From Cladophialophora immunda (lineage: Eukaryota > Ascomycota > Eurotiomycetes > Chaetothyriales > Herpotrichiellaceae), in NCBI RefSeq assembly GCF_000835495.1, contig NW_015622541.1, positions 1,302,001 through 1,366,000 of the forward strand: 64,000 nucleotides of DNA, given 5' to 3'. The notes beneath the pieces are model-generated. The model made no database searches and was not told the DNA's origin. It was given only the letters and a program-made list of their open reading frames with translations. The first letter of the stretch is position 1. Each line of letters begins with the position of its first letter. This document shows, piece after piece, positions 11,648 through 22,639 of this stretch. The translations under genes and the position numbers were made by a program.

Positions 11648-13585
11648 TTACAGTCGTGGCTGTAGTCTCAATGGTGTAGCCTGCTCTCTGTTGGCCCGAT
11701 CTCGAAGCTCTCTCCGAAGTATCTTCCCAGACTTTGCAACATTAGTTGTCGGCACTCGGTCAGATAGTTGTTCTGATGGACAGACGTACCTGATTCTTGG
11801 GGATTGAAGGCAAGAAGATAACACCACCAGTAAGTCGCTTGAATTTGGACACTTTTGATGCGACAAAGTCGACCACCTCCTGTTCTGTGATGGCGCCGTC
11901 TTTTCGAGGCACCACATATGCACGTGGATCTTCATCCTCTGAGGCACTGTGAACATATCAGTTTGCTGATCTCCTTGGCTTTGAACCCTCTGGCGTACGT
12001 CTTGATACCGATCACGGCCGCATCTAGGATCTGCGGATGCTCAAGCAAAAGTGCTTCAAGTTCAGCGGGAGCCACCTGGGCTCCTCGGACTTTGATCAAT
12101 TCCTGTGTTCAGTCATCAAATTGATGCCATTGAAGGACATACAGGGCATTGTACAGTACCTTTCGCCTGTCAACGATATACCACTTGCCATTTTCATCTC
12201 TGTATGCAATATCACCAGTCTTCAACCATTCGTCGCTGGTTTTTGTCTCCGCCGTCTCTTTGGGTTTACGCCAATAGCCTTTCATGACGTTTGGGCCGCG
12301 GATCCAGAGTTCGCCTGGAGCGTTCGCTCGGAGCTCTTCTGTGCCATCCTCCATGATCAGCTTGGCCGTTGCCCCCGGTACAAGCTCTCCCACCGAGATT
12401 GATGATGGGCCGTCGCTTTGGCTCTCGTTCCAGCATGTGCCAATACAAGGAAACCTAGTTTGCGTCAGTATATTTCCTGCAGACTTTGAAGATCCGTCTA
12501 GTCAGGTAGGTCTCTCACTCTGACATGCCCCACGCCTGGCGAACTCGCAGTCTTCCCGACCAGAGTTCCTCGAATTGCTTCGTTACTTCCATTCCAATGG
12601 GCGCCGCCCCAGCCACTACTTTCTTGACGCTGCTGAGGTTGTATTTGCCGTTGCGAGCTTCCGGGGCTTTTGCAATGGCAAGCAAGATGGTGGGGACCAA
12701 TAGAAGCTCAGTGATCTTGAAGTGATCAATACATGAAAGCATATCGTGGAGGTTGTATCGCTGCATCGTGTAGGTTTGCAAGCGTGCTTTTACCGCGACA
12801 AAGACGAAGTAGACCAACCCGAGCCCATGGTACATGGGGAGCACACACAATGCTCTCCTTTCTTGTACACTCGGATCAGACAACTGAGTCATCATCAGCT
12901 GCGTAGCAGTTGTGACTAGATTGTGGTGGGTCACTTCGACACCCTTGGGAAGACCCGTCGTGCCAGACGAATAGATCAAGATGGCTGTGCGGCTCGCCAT
13001 CTCTGCTGATGTGTATTCCTCCCATTTGAAAGCAGCCCCAACTTCAGAAGTCGTTATCAGAGCTTCCCAGTGCGGGACGGTGTCGTTCGCAGATTGCTCT
13101 TGCTGTCTTGATGCTGTGTCGAAGTGGGCAGATAATTCCTCGAAGAGATAAATGCGCGTGTTGTCGACCCCGGCAAACTTTGCAGCGTCTTTCGTCGTTG
13201 CCAGGCAATTTTCGGCTGCAAAGACGAATCTAGGCTCGCTGTCCCTCAACTGGTACGCCAATTCTCTTGCCGTTCCAGCTGGGTTGGCACTGTTGTAGAT
13301 ACCACCAGCCATCAAAGTCCCCAGCACCACAACGGGTGTCCAGAAGTTGTTCCCCGAAACCAGCATCAGACGATCTCCTTTCTGTACACCAGCTGCTGTC
13401 AAGCCGGCAGCAAACCGTTTCGACCATTCGCGCAACGTATTGAGAGAGAAGTAATGCGTCTCGGGTCGTCTCCAGTCGAGCAAGATCTTCTCAGTATCTG
13501 ACAGTTTCTCTGTTGGCGACCCAAAGAGAAATGAAGGGATAGACACATGAGGTGGTGATAGTGGCCACCGGGACTCATACGGCAT
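11648..13585 (-). CDS. Acyl-CoA ligase, 4-coumarate-CoA-ligase-like AMP-binding enzyme
   Basis: ATP-dependent activation of a carboxylic acid to its CoA thioester through an acyl-adenylate. Five exons: 13585-12519, 12454-12160, 12102-11999, 11946-11790 and 11731-11648, giving 568 residues. The AMP-binding P-loop [11 protein letters not shown] is at residues 205-215, followed by WGMSE, a [15 protein letters not shown] block, the [11 protein letters not shown] hinge region, [10 protein letters not shown] and the C-terminal SGKILRREL lysine motif. The start at MPYESRWP gives the usual short leader; the frame continues 67 codons upstream without homology. The donor of the third intron (GTACGC at 11998) was chosen because it keeps frame and a family-like sequence. 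The C-terminus PRL is a non-canonical PTS1-like tripeptide, so peroxisomal location is likely but less sure than for the neighbours. The substrate cannot be deduced. Confidence 0.88.
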
Positions 13586-13696
13586 GTTGACCACACAGCT
13601 GAATTCTGCAATCGACGGAGTGTGAGCGTCTTGCAGATTCAGACGTTGTCGATATGGGGAGTCTGAGAGAAAAATAAATGCACTCGATACTGTCTG

Positions 13697-13712
13697 TCCG
13701 GCCTTTGCCGGA
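13697..13712. promoter_or_regulatory. Inverted repeat TCCGGC-N4-GCCGGA
   Basis: Perfect 6-bp arms with a 4-nt spacer in the divergent promoter, about 110 bp from the ligase ATG. It is GC-rich and could bind a Zn2Cys6 dimer; spacing differs from the CGG-N2-CCG sites. Confidence 0.3.
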
Positions 13713-13903
13713 TACCGCCGAGTATAATCCCCAAGGCAGATTGCGAGGTGGGAAGAGGCGATGAGGCTAGTGCTCAAATATAGCAACCTTCGTTCTGTAA
13801 ATAGGGCGTCGTGGTGTTCAAAGTCAATAGCTTCATCATAGCCAGGTGGCGGGTCCGGGTGGTCCTTTGTATTCGTCGTCCATTAGCCTAAAATATCGGG
13901 AAT

Positions 13904-13923
13904 CGGGAACCGCGTCGGATCCG
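13904..13923. promoter_or_regulatory. Paired CGG/CCG motifs: CGGGAACCG and CGGATCCG
   Basis: Two inverted CGG pairs, spaced 3 and 2 nt internally, sit within 20 bp, about 105 bp upstream of the reductase ATG. The second shares the CGG-N2-CCG form with sites upstream of the oxidase and thiolase. Confidence 0.35.
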
Positions 13924-14027
13924 TTGGCAACAAGAAATAGTCAAGTCATGGGTATTGGAAAAGACAAAAGGCTCGACGTCTAAAGAGAACCGGTGGCCCT
14001 CGAATCACCTGCGGATTTACGGCAAAC

Positions 14028-15154
14028 ATGGTCAACATAGCAACTCCCGAAAGCTATATCAGCAGCAGCTGGGCCCAAGGACTATTCAGTGCGTATTCAC
14101 ATGGACCACCGCATCCATCTAGCACTGACTGCGTACAGAAAACAAGGTCGTCTTCTGCACAGGCGGATCTGGGGATATTTGCAGCTCTCAGGTAAGGGCA
14201 TTGGTCTATCTTGGAGCAAATGCCTGCATCGTCGGCCGAAACAAAGAAAAGGCAGAAAGAGTTGCGGCAAGCATTGCTAGCGCCAGAACCGGTGCTAAGG
14301 TACTCGGTATCGGTAACGTCGATGTGCGCAAGGTGGAAAGCCTAGAGGCTGCGGTCTCAACATGTGTATCAACCCTTGGAGGTATTGACTTTGTCATGTG
14401 AGATTCCTGTCACTTTCCCACCTAAAAGCAGCTCTGCTTGTACCTGAATCTTACGCTAGATAGTGCTGGAGCGGCGGGCAACTTTCTGGTGCCCTTGGTC
14501 AATTTGTCGACCAACGCCTTCAAATCTGTGATTGATATTGACCTGATGGGCTCTTGGAATGCTGCCAAGGTCACCATGCCGTATCTGCTGAAATCTGCGG
14601 CCAAATACCCAGGAGAAGGTAAGTAATCGTTGAGCGACTCGTCGCAATTTGACTAACCTAGTTGCGTAGGGGGTCGCATCATCTTCATCAGCGCGACACT
14701 TCAATATACAGGAGCCCCTCTGAACACCCAGGGTGTTGTAGCGAAAGCAGGAGTGGATGCACTGTCCGGCCAGTTGGCGATTGAGTATGGACCTCGAGGA
14801 ATTACGTCCAACGTCATTGCTCCCGGAATCATTGAGGGAACTGAGGGCGAGAGAAGACTCTTCAAAGGCGCCAAAGACGAACTGATCCAAAAAGTCCCGA
14901 CTGGCAGACTTGGCACGGTGAAAGATGTAAACAACGCGACAGTCTTCCTGTTTGCCGATACCGGTGACTATGTCAACGGTACTATCCAAGTTGGTAAGTC
15001 AAGTCCCTGTCCACTTACATCGCTGTAAGAAATACCCAACTGACAAGGTTCCTCAATAGTGGATGGCGCTGCTTGGAGGATCGGAGTGCAGGTTGGAGCT
15101 GGATATGACTACCCTGCTTCTGTATTGGTTGATCAAAAGAGTTCCAAGCTCTGA
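14028..15154 (+). CDS. SPS19: Peroxisomal 2,4-dienoyl-CoA reductase (SPS19-type SDR)
   Basis: NADPH-dependent reduction of 2,4-dienoyl-CoA to 3-enoyl-CoA, needed to degrade unsaturated chains with double bonds at even positions. Five exons: 14028-14088, 14139-14397, 14464-14618, 14670-14993 and 15060-15154, giving 297 residues. The family's special glycine motif FCTGGSGDIC is at residues 26-35, then VRALVYLGANACIVGRN, AGAAGNF, SVIDIDLMGSWN, and the VVAKAGVDAL block in place of the usual YxxxK. It ends in SKL, the canonical PTS1, confirming both frame and location. The GTAAGG at 14192 looks like a donor but is coding: the protein alignment reads straight through. Divergent from the ligase and convergent with the regulator, only 37 bp from the regulator's stop. 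Confidence 0.93.
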
Positions 15155-15191
15155 TAAGGCGGTATGAGTGAAGGCTGACTTGGTACCACGT

Positions 15192-17592
15192 CTACGTGGA
15201 GTTCTCGTCCCAGCAGTCCAGTATGATATCTCCATATCGTCGCAGAAGATCACGAAGAGCTGGACGCGCGACGCATTCGCCGGAGATGGTTCGATGAAGC
15301 GTCGAAAGACAAGCTAGTAGGGTTCTTATCGATCCCCTCTGTCCTGACGTCGGTGTTGCTGGAATTGTAGAGTGCAAAGAGTGGGTCGCTGACGGATCCG
15401 TGGGCTCACCTTCAGAGATGGCGTGTTCGATGGCCTTGGACAAAGCCAGGACCGTTACGCAGGTGTTGGCGTGGTGCGAAATCAAGGGCAGCCTATCTTC
15501 TGAGGCTTCCGAGAGCCGAAAGTCTCCAAGTGCGGAGGCTTCGTTTATTCGTTCCGAGGCGTCTACGATTTGACGAACAGCTTGTTGCACGTACTTGGCG
15601 GCGGTTTGCAAGAATTGTGTGCCGCCAGGAGGACCAAGTACTTTGCTCGCAGTTCTCAAGACTTCGACAACTCGAAGCACGCCTAGGTTCCAGAAAAGAA
15701 CCAGAAAGCCTGGGACGTAAGCAACCACGTTAGGACCAGTATGCCTGTACAGGGAAGGACGACAAACCAACAAACTGCTTTGACTGAGTAGACAGCTGCA
15801 GAAAAGCAGAGAGGCACTGCTCCATCCAATTACCATGAGTGGAATAGAATGCATCAACAGCCTTGGTCAATGACTCGATTGTGAGTTCCGCCGCAGGTAA
15901 ATTTTGCTGCGTTGAACCTTGCTGATGAAGCAAGGAATTCAGCCGACTAGTTTGACGAAATACGCTAAAAATACACCGGCTTCCCTGTTGTGAGATTTCG
16001 GCAACGGTGTCCTCCAGGGGTTGTGGTAACAGAGTCGTACACGATGTCGGTAGAGGCTCTAGAGAAGTGTGTAAGCCTTGAAGTGACGAAGGTGACCGCT
16101 GAGACCTACCAGCGATGGTCATGGGCAAGTCATCCAAGATGCAAGATCGTTCGGAAATGAGAGATTCCATAGTATCACGGACATAACCAAACCAGTGAAA
16201 GATTCTTTGTGATGACTCCAGGAGGGTGCGATAGAGTGATTTCGATTCCAGATGTGAGCAGAACTGGCTCAACTGGGCCGTAAGGCCCTTGAGCTGATAT
16301 AAAGCATGGTCCAGGAAGTAGACAGCACTTCCTGAAAACTCGTCCTTCGAGAATGCCTCGTCCGGTTTGGCGGTCATGTGGAATAGGAAGACTGAATATA
16401 TATGCATAAATGATCTGTGATTATTTGATTTGACGAGATAAGAGTGTGCATTGAACCAAGCGGTGGTGAAGACCTGACTCATCGAAGCGGCTGATTTTGA
16501 ATCCTTCGCGATTTCTACCAACTGCATGACCGGCATATCTTGTTGGTCAACTTCCTGGTCCGCGGATGAAGCGAATTGCAATGCAAAGGCTTGTAATACG
16601 GCCGTAAAGGTAGCTTCGTCCAATTGTCGCTTCTTCTGATCAAGCTTGTTCCCATACAAAGTTGCAAAGTTGTCCAGAAATCGAGCGACACCAATCAACG
16701 TGATCCGTCTAAATGATTCAATAGGTTTCTGGGCAGATTGGCGCACAATTTGTCCCCATCCGGCCTGTATTTGTTGATCGGTCAAAGATACCATGTCATC
16801 CGGTAATGAGTTGTTGTCCTCAGGATTGAAATCTGTGATTTGCTTTGCTGGATTCTCCGGTTCTATGATATAACCATGCGCGCCAGCGAATTGATTGCAG
16901 ACATAGGACAGGTATCTGCTTGCTAGGCCCATGAGCATCGTGTCATAAACCTGACAAAGATTCTTAGTTATTCCTTCGGTCAATGCAGTAGAATTGAGGA
17001 GTTTGATTGGGCTTCCATGCCAAAAAGTACCCAGAGTGTCACTTTCAAATGGGCGCGACTTTTCGGGTGGTTGTGACTTTGACTCGGTCGGGCCAAGGAC
17101 TGATGTTATGGGATCGTTGTCGACATGGCAAATCGCGCCTATCATGCCACTGTCGAGGGTTTCTTCCGGCAGGTCCATCAAGTCTTGGGTGTCGCTGTTT
17201 AAGAAATCGTCAAAATCAAGGAAATCGGGTGGTCCTAAGCCAGCCCAGATCATGTTGTCCAAATGCATCTCCTGATCTGCAGAAGGCTGAAGTGTCGTCG
17301 TCCACGTCGCCGCAGAGCTTGCTGTTTGGGCAAAAAGAGCCGACTTTGAGATAGTTGGAGACGAGAATTGCTCACTGGATGGTGCACAGTTGGGTGAAGA
17401 CACCATCTTCCTTCTCTTCAAGGCCTGACGAGCCGCAACAAAGTTAAAGGTACATAGATGGCCCAGGTGCGCACAATTCAGGCACTGAGCGCCGCTCCCA
17501 GGCTGGACACCAGGATTGAATGCACATCGTTTCTTGGAGTGACGGCAAGGGTCACAAGAAGCATTTTGACGGCGTCCGCTTGACGCCATCAT
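15192..17592 (-). CDS. Zn2Cys6 transcription factor, candidate cluster regulator
   Basis: DNA-binding regulator, 780 residues in two exons (17592-15768 and 15709-15192). The binuclear zinc cluster is at the very N-terminus: C13, C16, C23, C37, C40, C47 (CDPCRHSKKRC...CLNCAHLGHLC), followed by a basic RRK stretch. The long C-terminal part is helical and resembles the regulatory region of AflR-like fungal factors without a sharp motif. The first exon alone would end in a stop 12 codons past the splice site; using the GTTTGT donor at 15767 restores a long helical extension, and the intron has a plausible branch sequence. It lies inside the beta-oxidation block and is divergent from the multifunctional enzyme, so I infer it controls the block. 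Its target and inducer are unknown. Confidence 0.85.
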
Positions 17593-18262
17593 CGTGAAGG
17601 GTACTGTGCAGCTTCAAAGCAGTCAAATTTGCCAGGACAAAAGAGTTCAGCCACCTGTCTGAATGGATGCATGAATCATAAAGTCCGACTTAGTCAAATC
17701 CACGCTCCGACTGGAAGTTTTCGTTATAAAAATCAAGTTCCCATTAGCGAGAGGAAGGACCCGGGGTCTCCAACTGGAGAACGAGACGACCATACATGCT
17801 GCGTGCGGAGGAGTGAGGGGCGGAGGAAGGAGAGGGTGAAGGCGCATGGGCCGAAGAGCATACTCAGTACAGAGCCGATGCCAAGAGTCGGCTCCGACAA
17901 TAGAAGCTAAGCTCAGAGTGGAATGGTGTTACGCTGGCGAGGCTTTAATCCGATGAGCCCTTGTCGCACGCATACCTAGCCAGTGCCGCGAGGCCTATCA
18001 CGCACAGAACGACTTGTGCCTGTACACCGGGATGCGTCGCTGCGGCTCTCATTACTCCGATCATGGTGTTGCAAGCGATGCAAAAAATAGGAGCTAATAT
18101 CCTACTGATGTTCGGCTCGGGTAATGCGGCGAAATGACGAGCCATCCTGGGCTCAGCACATATGGTCACAACAGCGACGCCGATGATGAGGGTACTTAAA
18201 TGTTTCTTATCACTCTACCCATCGGCTCGCAAGTCAGAGACACCAGTCATCTTGTGGCGCAT
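17593..18262. promoter_or_regulatory. Divergent promoter, Zn2Cys6 regulator / multifunctional beta-oxidation enzyme
   Basis: 670 bp between head-to-head genes. It contains a perfect inverted repeat at 17872-17894 and a CGGAGGA direct repeat near 17805-17830. No coding region is convincing. The arrangement would allow autoregulation together with control of the enzyme gene. Confidence 0.6.
17872..17894. promoter_or_regulatory. Inverted repeat GAGCCGA-N9-TCGGCTC, candidate operator
   Basis: Perfect 7-bp arms with a 9-nt spacer. The CCG...CGG orientation and spacer length fit sites bound by Zn2Cys6 homodimers. It lies about 280 bp from the regulator ATG and 370 bp from the enzyme ATG. Confidence 0.4.
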
Positions 18263-21240
18263 ATGGCTTCCATTAATTACGATGGACAGGTGTTCGTCAT
18301 CACCGACGCGACTACTCTATTCGCCCACGACTGCGCCAGCTTGTTGGCAGCTCGCGGCGCAAAATTGGTCCTCAACTATCCTCCGAGCTCAAGGCTAACA
18401 CGCAGTACAGTAGGCGACAGCATCCCTTCGGTTCACGAGACATATCAAGATCTCCAAGATGCGGATAAGATCATTGCGGGCGCCTCCGAGAAATATGGCA
18501 CCGTCCACGTTCTGATCAACAATGCTTCGCCCAGAAGTCCCAGTCCGTCATATGACCTCCAGAGCTCAGCAGTATGGGATGCCATGCGGAAGAATGTGAT
18601 TGATGGAGCGTACAGGGTATTCTTTCTTGTTTTAACCAAGGTGCATCTGTTGATGTACTAACGAGCTTAGTGTGCTAAAGCAGTCTGGCCTCATTTCCGG
18701 AAAAACGGCTATGGTCGAATCCTGTTCATAGACTCTGGCTTTACAGACTCTGGAGTTGCTGAAATTGGTACATTTGCTCATCTTTCACGGTTGAAAAGCA
18801 ACCTTCTGACTTCAGCAGCTGGGCGATTTGCTCTGTTCGGATTTGCCGAGACACTGGCCCGGGAAGGAGCCAAGTACAACATTCGTGTCAATATTATAGC
18901 TCCGCCGTGTATATCACATCTCTTAGTCCTCTAGTATGTCTGCATCGCTAACCTGTGTCCTACTCTAGCGGCTTCCTATGTCATGGGGGAACAGACGCCA
19001 GCCACGCCCGAGCCCGCGGCCCTCACATCGCTTACAGCAGCACTCGCCCATGGATCACACAACGACGCGGTGGGTTCACTGTACAGCGTTGGGGACGATT
19101 GTGTCCGGAAATTTCGATGGGAGAGGTCAAAGGGTGTCTCCCTGAATCCGGATCTCAACTTCACAGCCGGGGCGCTAGCCACGCAGTGGGAGGAGATATT
19201 CGACTTTTCTCACAAAGAGTATTCGACGTCGGCCACGGATTTCGGAAAATTACTGCCAGAAATGCAGAAACTGCCTTCCAACTCAGTCCACCCTTCTCCA
19301 GACTTCTCGGGAAAGGTCGTCCTCATAACGGGCGGTGCATCTGGGTAAGTCTGCTGATAGTCTGATACCCTCATTACTTTCGACTCGAGCCTGTGAACTG
19401 AGCTTCGTACTATTTAATACAGACTCGGTCGCGCCTACTCCCTGGCATTCGCAAGGCTCGGCGCTCGCGTGGTCGTGGTCGATCGAGCCGACCCTCAGAA
19501 AGTCGTGGATGAGATCCACGGCGCAGGCGGCCAAGCCGCTTCTGTCATTGTATCAGTCGAACATGCCAACTACATCGTCAGCCGGGCGCTGGCATTCTAC
19601 GGGAAAATAGACGTACTGGTTAACAACGCCGGATTTGTCCGCGATAAGTCGTTCGCCAACATGGACGACAATCTCTGGCGGACAGTAATGGACGTGCACC
19701 TCGAGGGCACGTACCACATGACCAAAGCCGTGTGGCCGCACTTTGTCCGCCAGCGCCACGGCTGCATCGTGAATACCACGAGCACTAGCGGCATCTACGG
19801 CAACTTTGGCCAGGCCAACTATTCTGCTGCGGTAAGTAATCCACCTGAATTTAGAAGCCAGGGAGGCCAAGCTCGGGCATGCCACTCACTGGTACGCAAA
19901 AAACAAGAAACTAGGCATCCTCGGCATTTCGGAAGCCACTGCTCGTGAAGGAGAGAAGCACAATATCCGCGTCAATACCATCGCACCCGTCGCCAGCACC
20001 GGCGGCCTGGCTGTAGCACTCTCCGGCACCAACGACAAGAACAAGCAACCGGTCTTCTTGCCCGAATACATCGCGCCACTCGTGCTCCTCTTGACATCAG
20101 ACACGATTATCGGCAGGCCCAATTACACTACCGGTGGTTTGTTTGAAGTCGGTTGCGGATGGCACGCAGCTATTCGCCTGCGTCCAGTCTCTGAGTTGGA
20201 GTTCTCGTCCACCAGGGAAATATCACCCGAAGTACTCGCTGGATGTTGGCACTCCAAAAGTTCTCCCACCGCCCTCGTTAAAGCCAAGTCTAACAAAGAT
20301 GTGCTGGAGACCATTGCTGGACTGAAGCGCGTGGATGTTCAACATACCGAGTACACATATACAGACAACGACGTGATGCTGTACAGTATGTATTTACCTT
20401 TTCCCTATTTACGCGATGGTTGTCGCTAACTCCATTTCTCCCGTTATAGACCTGTCCATCGGCGCGAAAAGGTCAGAACTCCCATTCATATGGGAGGAAT
20501 CGAAATCCTTCATGGCACTACCGACCTTCGGAGTGATCCCGTTCTTCAGCATGGACACTATCTACTACCACGGCCAGATCCTGCCGGGCTTCAAAGCTAC
20601 CCAGTCGCTTCTCGGCGAGCTCTACCTCGAGATCCTCCAAGATACCATACCCGTCTCAGGCCATACGTCGACCACCCGACGACTAATCGAGGTCCTAGAC
20701 AAAGGCAACGCAGCGGTTGCTGTTACGGGTTACATGTCAAGCGATGCCAGGACTTGCACGCCGCTTTTCTACAACGAAGTGTCGTTCTTTATGCGTGGCG
20801 CAGGCGGCTTCGGCGGGCCTCGAGAACGCTCGCACCAGACGCCATCGGCGCGGACATACACAATGCCGTCACGCCGGCCCGATGCGGTCGACGAGTTCCG
20901 CACCTCGGAAGAACAGGCTGCCTTGTACAGGCTGACTGGCGACCGAATGGCCATGCACGTCGATCCTGAGTTCAGCAAGCAGGGAGGCTTCCCGATCCCG
21001 ATCCTGCATGGGATGTGCTTCATGGGCGTTGCCGGCAAGCAGCTCTTCCAACGCTATGGAATGTATCGGAGCATCAAGGTCAAATTCGCCGGTCCAGTCG
21101 TGCCGGGTCAAACACTGCGCACGGAATCGTGGAAGTCTGGTGACCTGGTTGTGTTCCAGACTAGAGTGGTCGAGACGGACAAGCTTTGCATTGCAGGAGG
21201 AGGAATTCAGTTGCGTAAATCGTCTGCGGCCAAATTGTAG
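18263..21240 (+). CDS. FOX2: Peroxisomal multifunctional enzyme type 2 (FOX2-like) with degenerate first SDR domain
   Basis: Hydratase/(3R)-hydroxyacyl-CoA dehydrogenase of peroxisomal beta-oxidation. Seven exons: 18263-18616, 18671-18767, 18816-18908, 18969-19344, 19423-19831, 19908-20385 and 20450-21240, giving 865 residues; the 48-nt second intron keeps frame if retained (881 residues). Domain order is that of yeast FOX2: SDR-A (1-230), SDR-B (about 293-560) and MaoC hydratase (about 600-865). SDR-B is intact, with TGGASGLG and NYSAAKLG. SDR-A is not: its TGxxxGxG motif reads TDATTLFA and the YxxxK pair is gone. The hydratase has D767 and H772, but the Asn expected between them is Met769. 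The C-terminus AKL is a PTS1. It is divergent from the regulator. Confidence 0.9.
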
Positions 21241-22158
21241 TAGATATGTCATGCTTGAACAACACCACTGTCAGAGTGCCCCAGCAGGAATCGAGTTATG
21301 AGGGGATGTGTTGCCAGAAGAATCAAAAGGAGCAGTATGCTCAAACATCAAATGTAATGGGAGAGTTTCTCCGTGCTGGGCGGCCTAGTGCTCTTCAGCA
21401 AAAACACCAGTAAATACTCAGCGTCGCTTGGCTCACCTTCAGCTCCCCTGCTACTTTCTGAGCGATCCTAGGCACTCGCTGAGTCCGGGATCCCAACCAT
21501 GCCCTCTTCTCCAGCAGCCTCGTCATCCAGTGAAGTTGTCTTTCGTCACGCGATTAGCCATCAACGATATTGAAAACGATGCGTTTACCAGCCTCTTCGG
21601 TGAGGACGCCTTTTACAAAAAAAAAATAAAAAAAGTTAAGAAGTTAGGGACAACTATACGGACAACCCCGGAAGAATATATCTCAATGGCGCCGTCAGTG
21701 TCACTAATGAAACAACACATAAGACAAAAATCACAGCAATTGTCAATGCCGACTTTCACGCAGGCCAACCCGCGGAGGGAACTGTAAATCAGCAAGCCGC
21801 GGGACAGGCTAACACTACAGCTTCGCACTCGCTGCCACTTCTAAAAGAGCACTTGACGAAGGACGAACGAACGCCCAAGGTGTTGATGCTAGACATATCA
21901 AGGGAGGCAGCGCTGCAAGCGCATGAGATGACAAGCCAACTAGCATTTCCTTTCGTGATTCCCTTGAAGTCTACCTTATACAACTTAAAATAAGGATTGC
22001 AGTGGTAAAAGCCCTCCGTTGGGGTTCTGGTAAGTTTGTCGCAGGTGCTGGCGCAGGCTCTGGCGCAAGCCGTAGCTCTGCTGAGCATTGGTGGTAGTTT
22101 GTATCCTTGAGTTGCTCCCCGTTTAGACTGCTTGCAGATCATCTTTGAGCCTGCCCAG
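21241..22158. other. Intergenic, 3' flank of the multifunctional enzyme gene
   Basis: About 0.9 kb with an A-rich tract near 21617-21640 and only chance frames. It separates the intact beta-oxidation block from the decayed genes that follow. Confidence 0.5.
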
Positions 22159-22464
22159 TTATGGCCGCATAGTGCCAGGGTCTTCCACCTTGGATGCGAG
22201 CAGTTCGCGAATACAGCTCTTGATGAACTCGGTGTCTTGCTTGCTCCCGCCGCCACCGCCAGCCACATGGCCCCAGATGGTCTCGATCACCCTCAGCTCC
22301 CCGTGCCTCAAATGCTTGACCTCTTCCACACTATCCTCGGGCGGGAAGTACAAGTCGGTCCGGCTGGGCATCACCAGCACCTTCGCCTTGATGCTCGCCA
22401 GCGCCTGGACAAAGTCGCCCTTGACCGGCCCGTGGTTTAGGGCACGCAAGCGGATGTGTTTCAT
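22159..22464 (-). pseudogene. C-terminal fragment of a homoserine-acetyltransferase-like alpha/beta-hydrolase
   Basis: A frame of 101 residues reads like only the last third of the MetX-like hydrolase family: an alternating block around KAKVLVMPSRTDLYFPPEDS, then RVIETIWGHVAGGGGG containing the His of the catalytic triad. The nucleophile elbow and the rest of the fold are missing upstream, where the monooxygenase relic begins within 180 bp. It is therefore an orphan fragment, probably the survivor of a larger gene. Substrate unknown. Confidence 0.65.
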
Positions 22465-22639
22465 TCGTTAACTTCTAGTTCTCGTATTGATGATAATAAC
22501 CTTCATGGATTGTACCTGACTTTAGGAAGCACCAACTCGTCTAATCTCAATCATATGTCAACTCTTCAAGTTCTTGCACCCATGAAATCGCGTGCTCTCG
22601 ACAGCCACAGACAAAGTACCGGCCGGATTGATTCAGCAC

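Larger units (their letters stand above)
13586..14027. promoter_or_regulatory. Divergent promoter, acyl-CoA ligase / 2,4-dienoyl-CoA reductase
   Basis: Only 442 bp separate the two head-to-head start codons, so the genes can be co-regulated from shared sites. Two CGG-type inverted repeats (13697-13712 and 13904-13923) lie inside. No other coding sequence is seen. Confidence 0.65.

Noticed and set aside
14192..14197. GTAAGG that looks like a splice donor in the dienoyl-CoA reductase gene
   Set aside because: The conserved VRALVYLGANACIVGRN segment is encoded straight through it, in frame with the rest.
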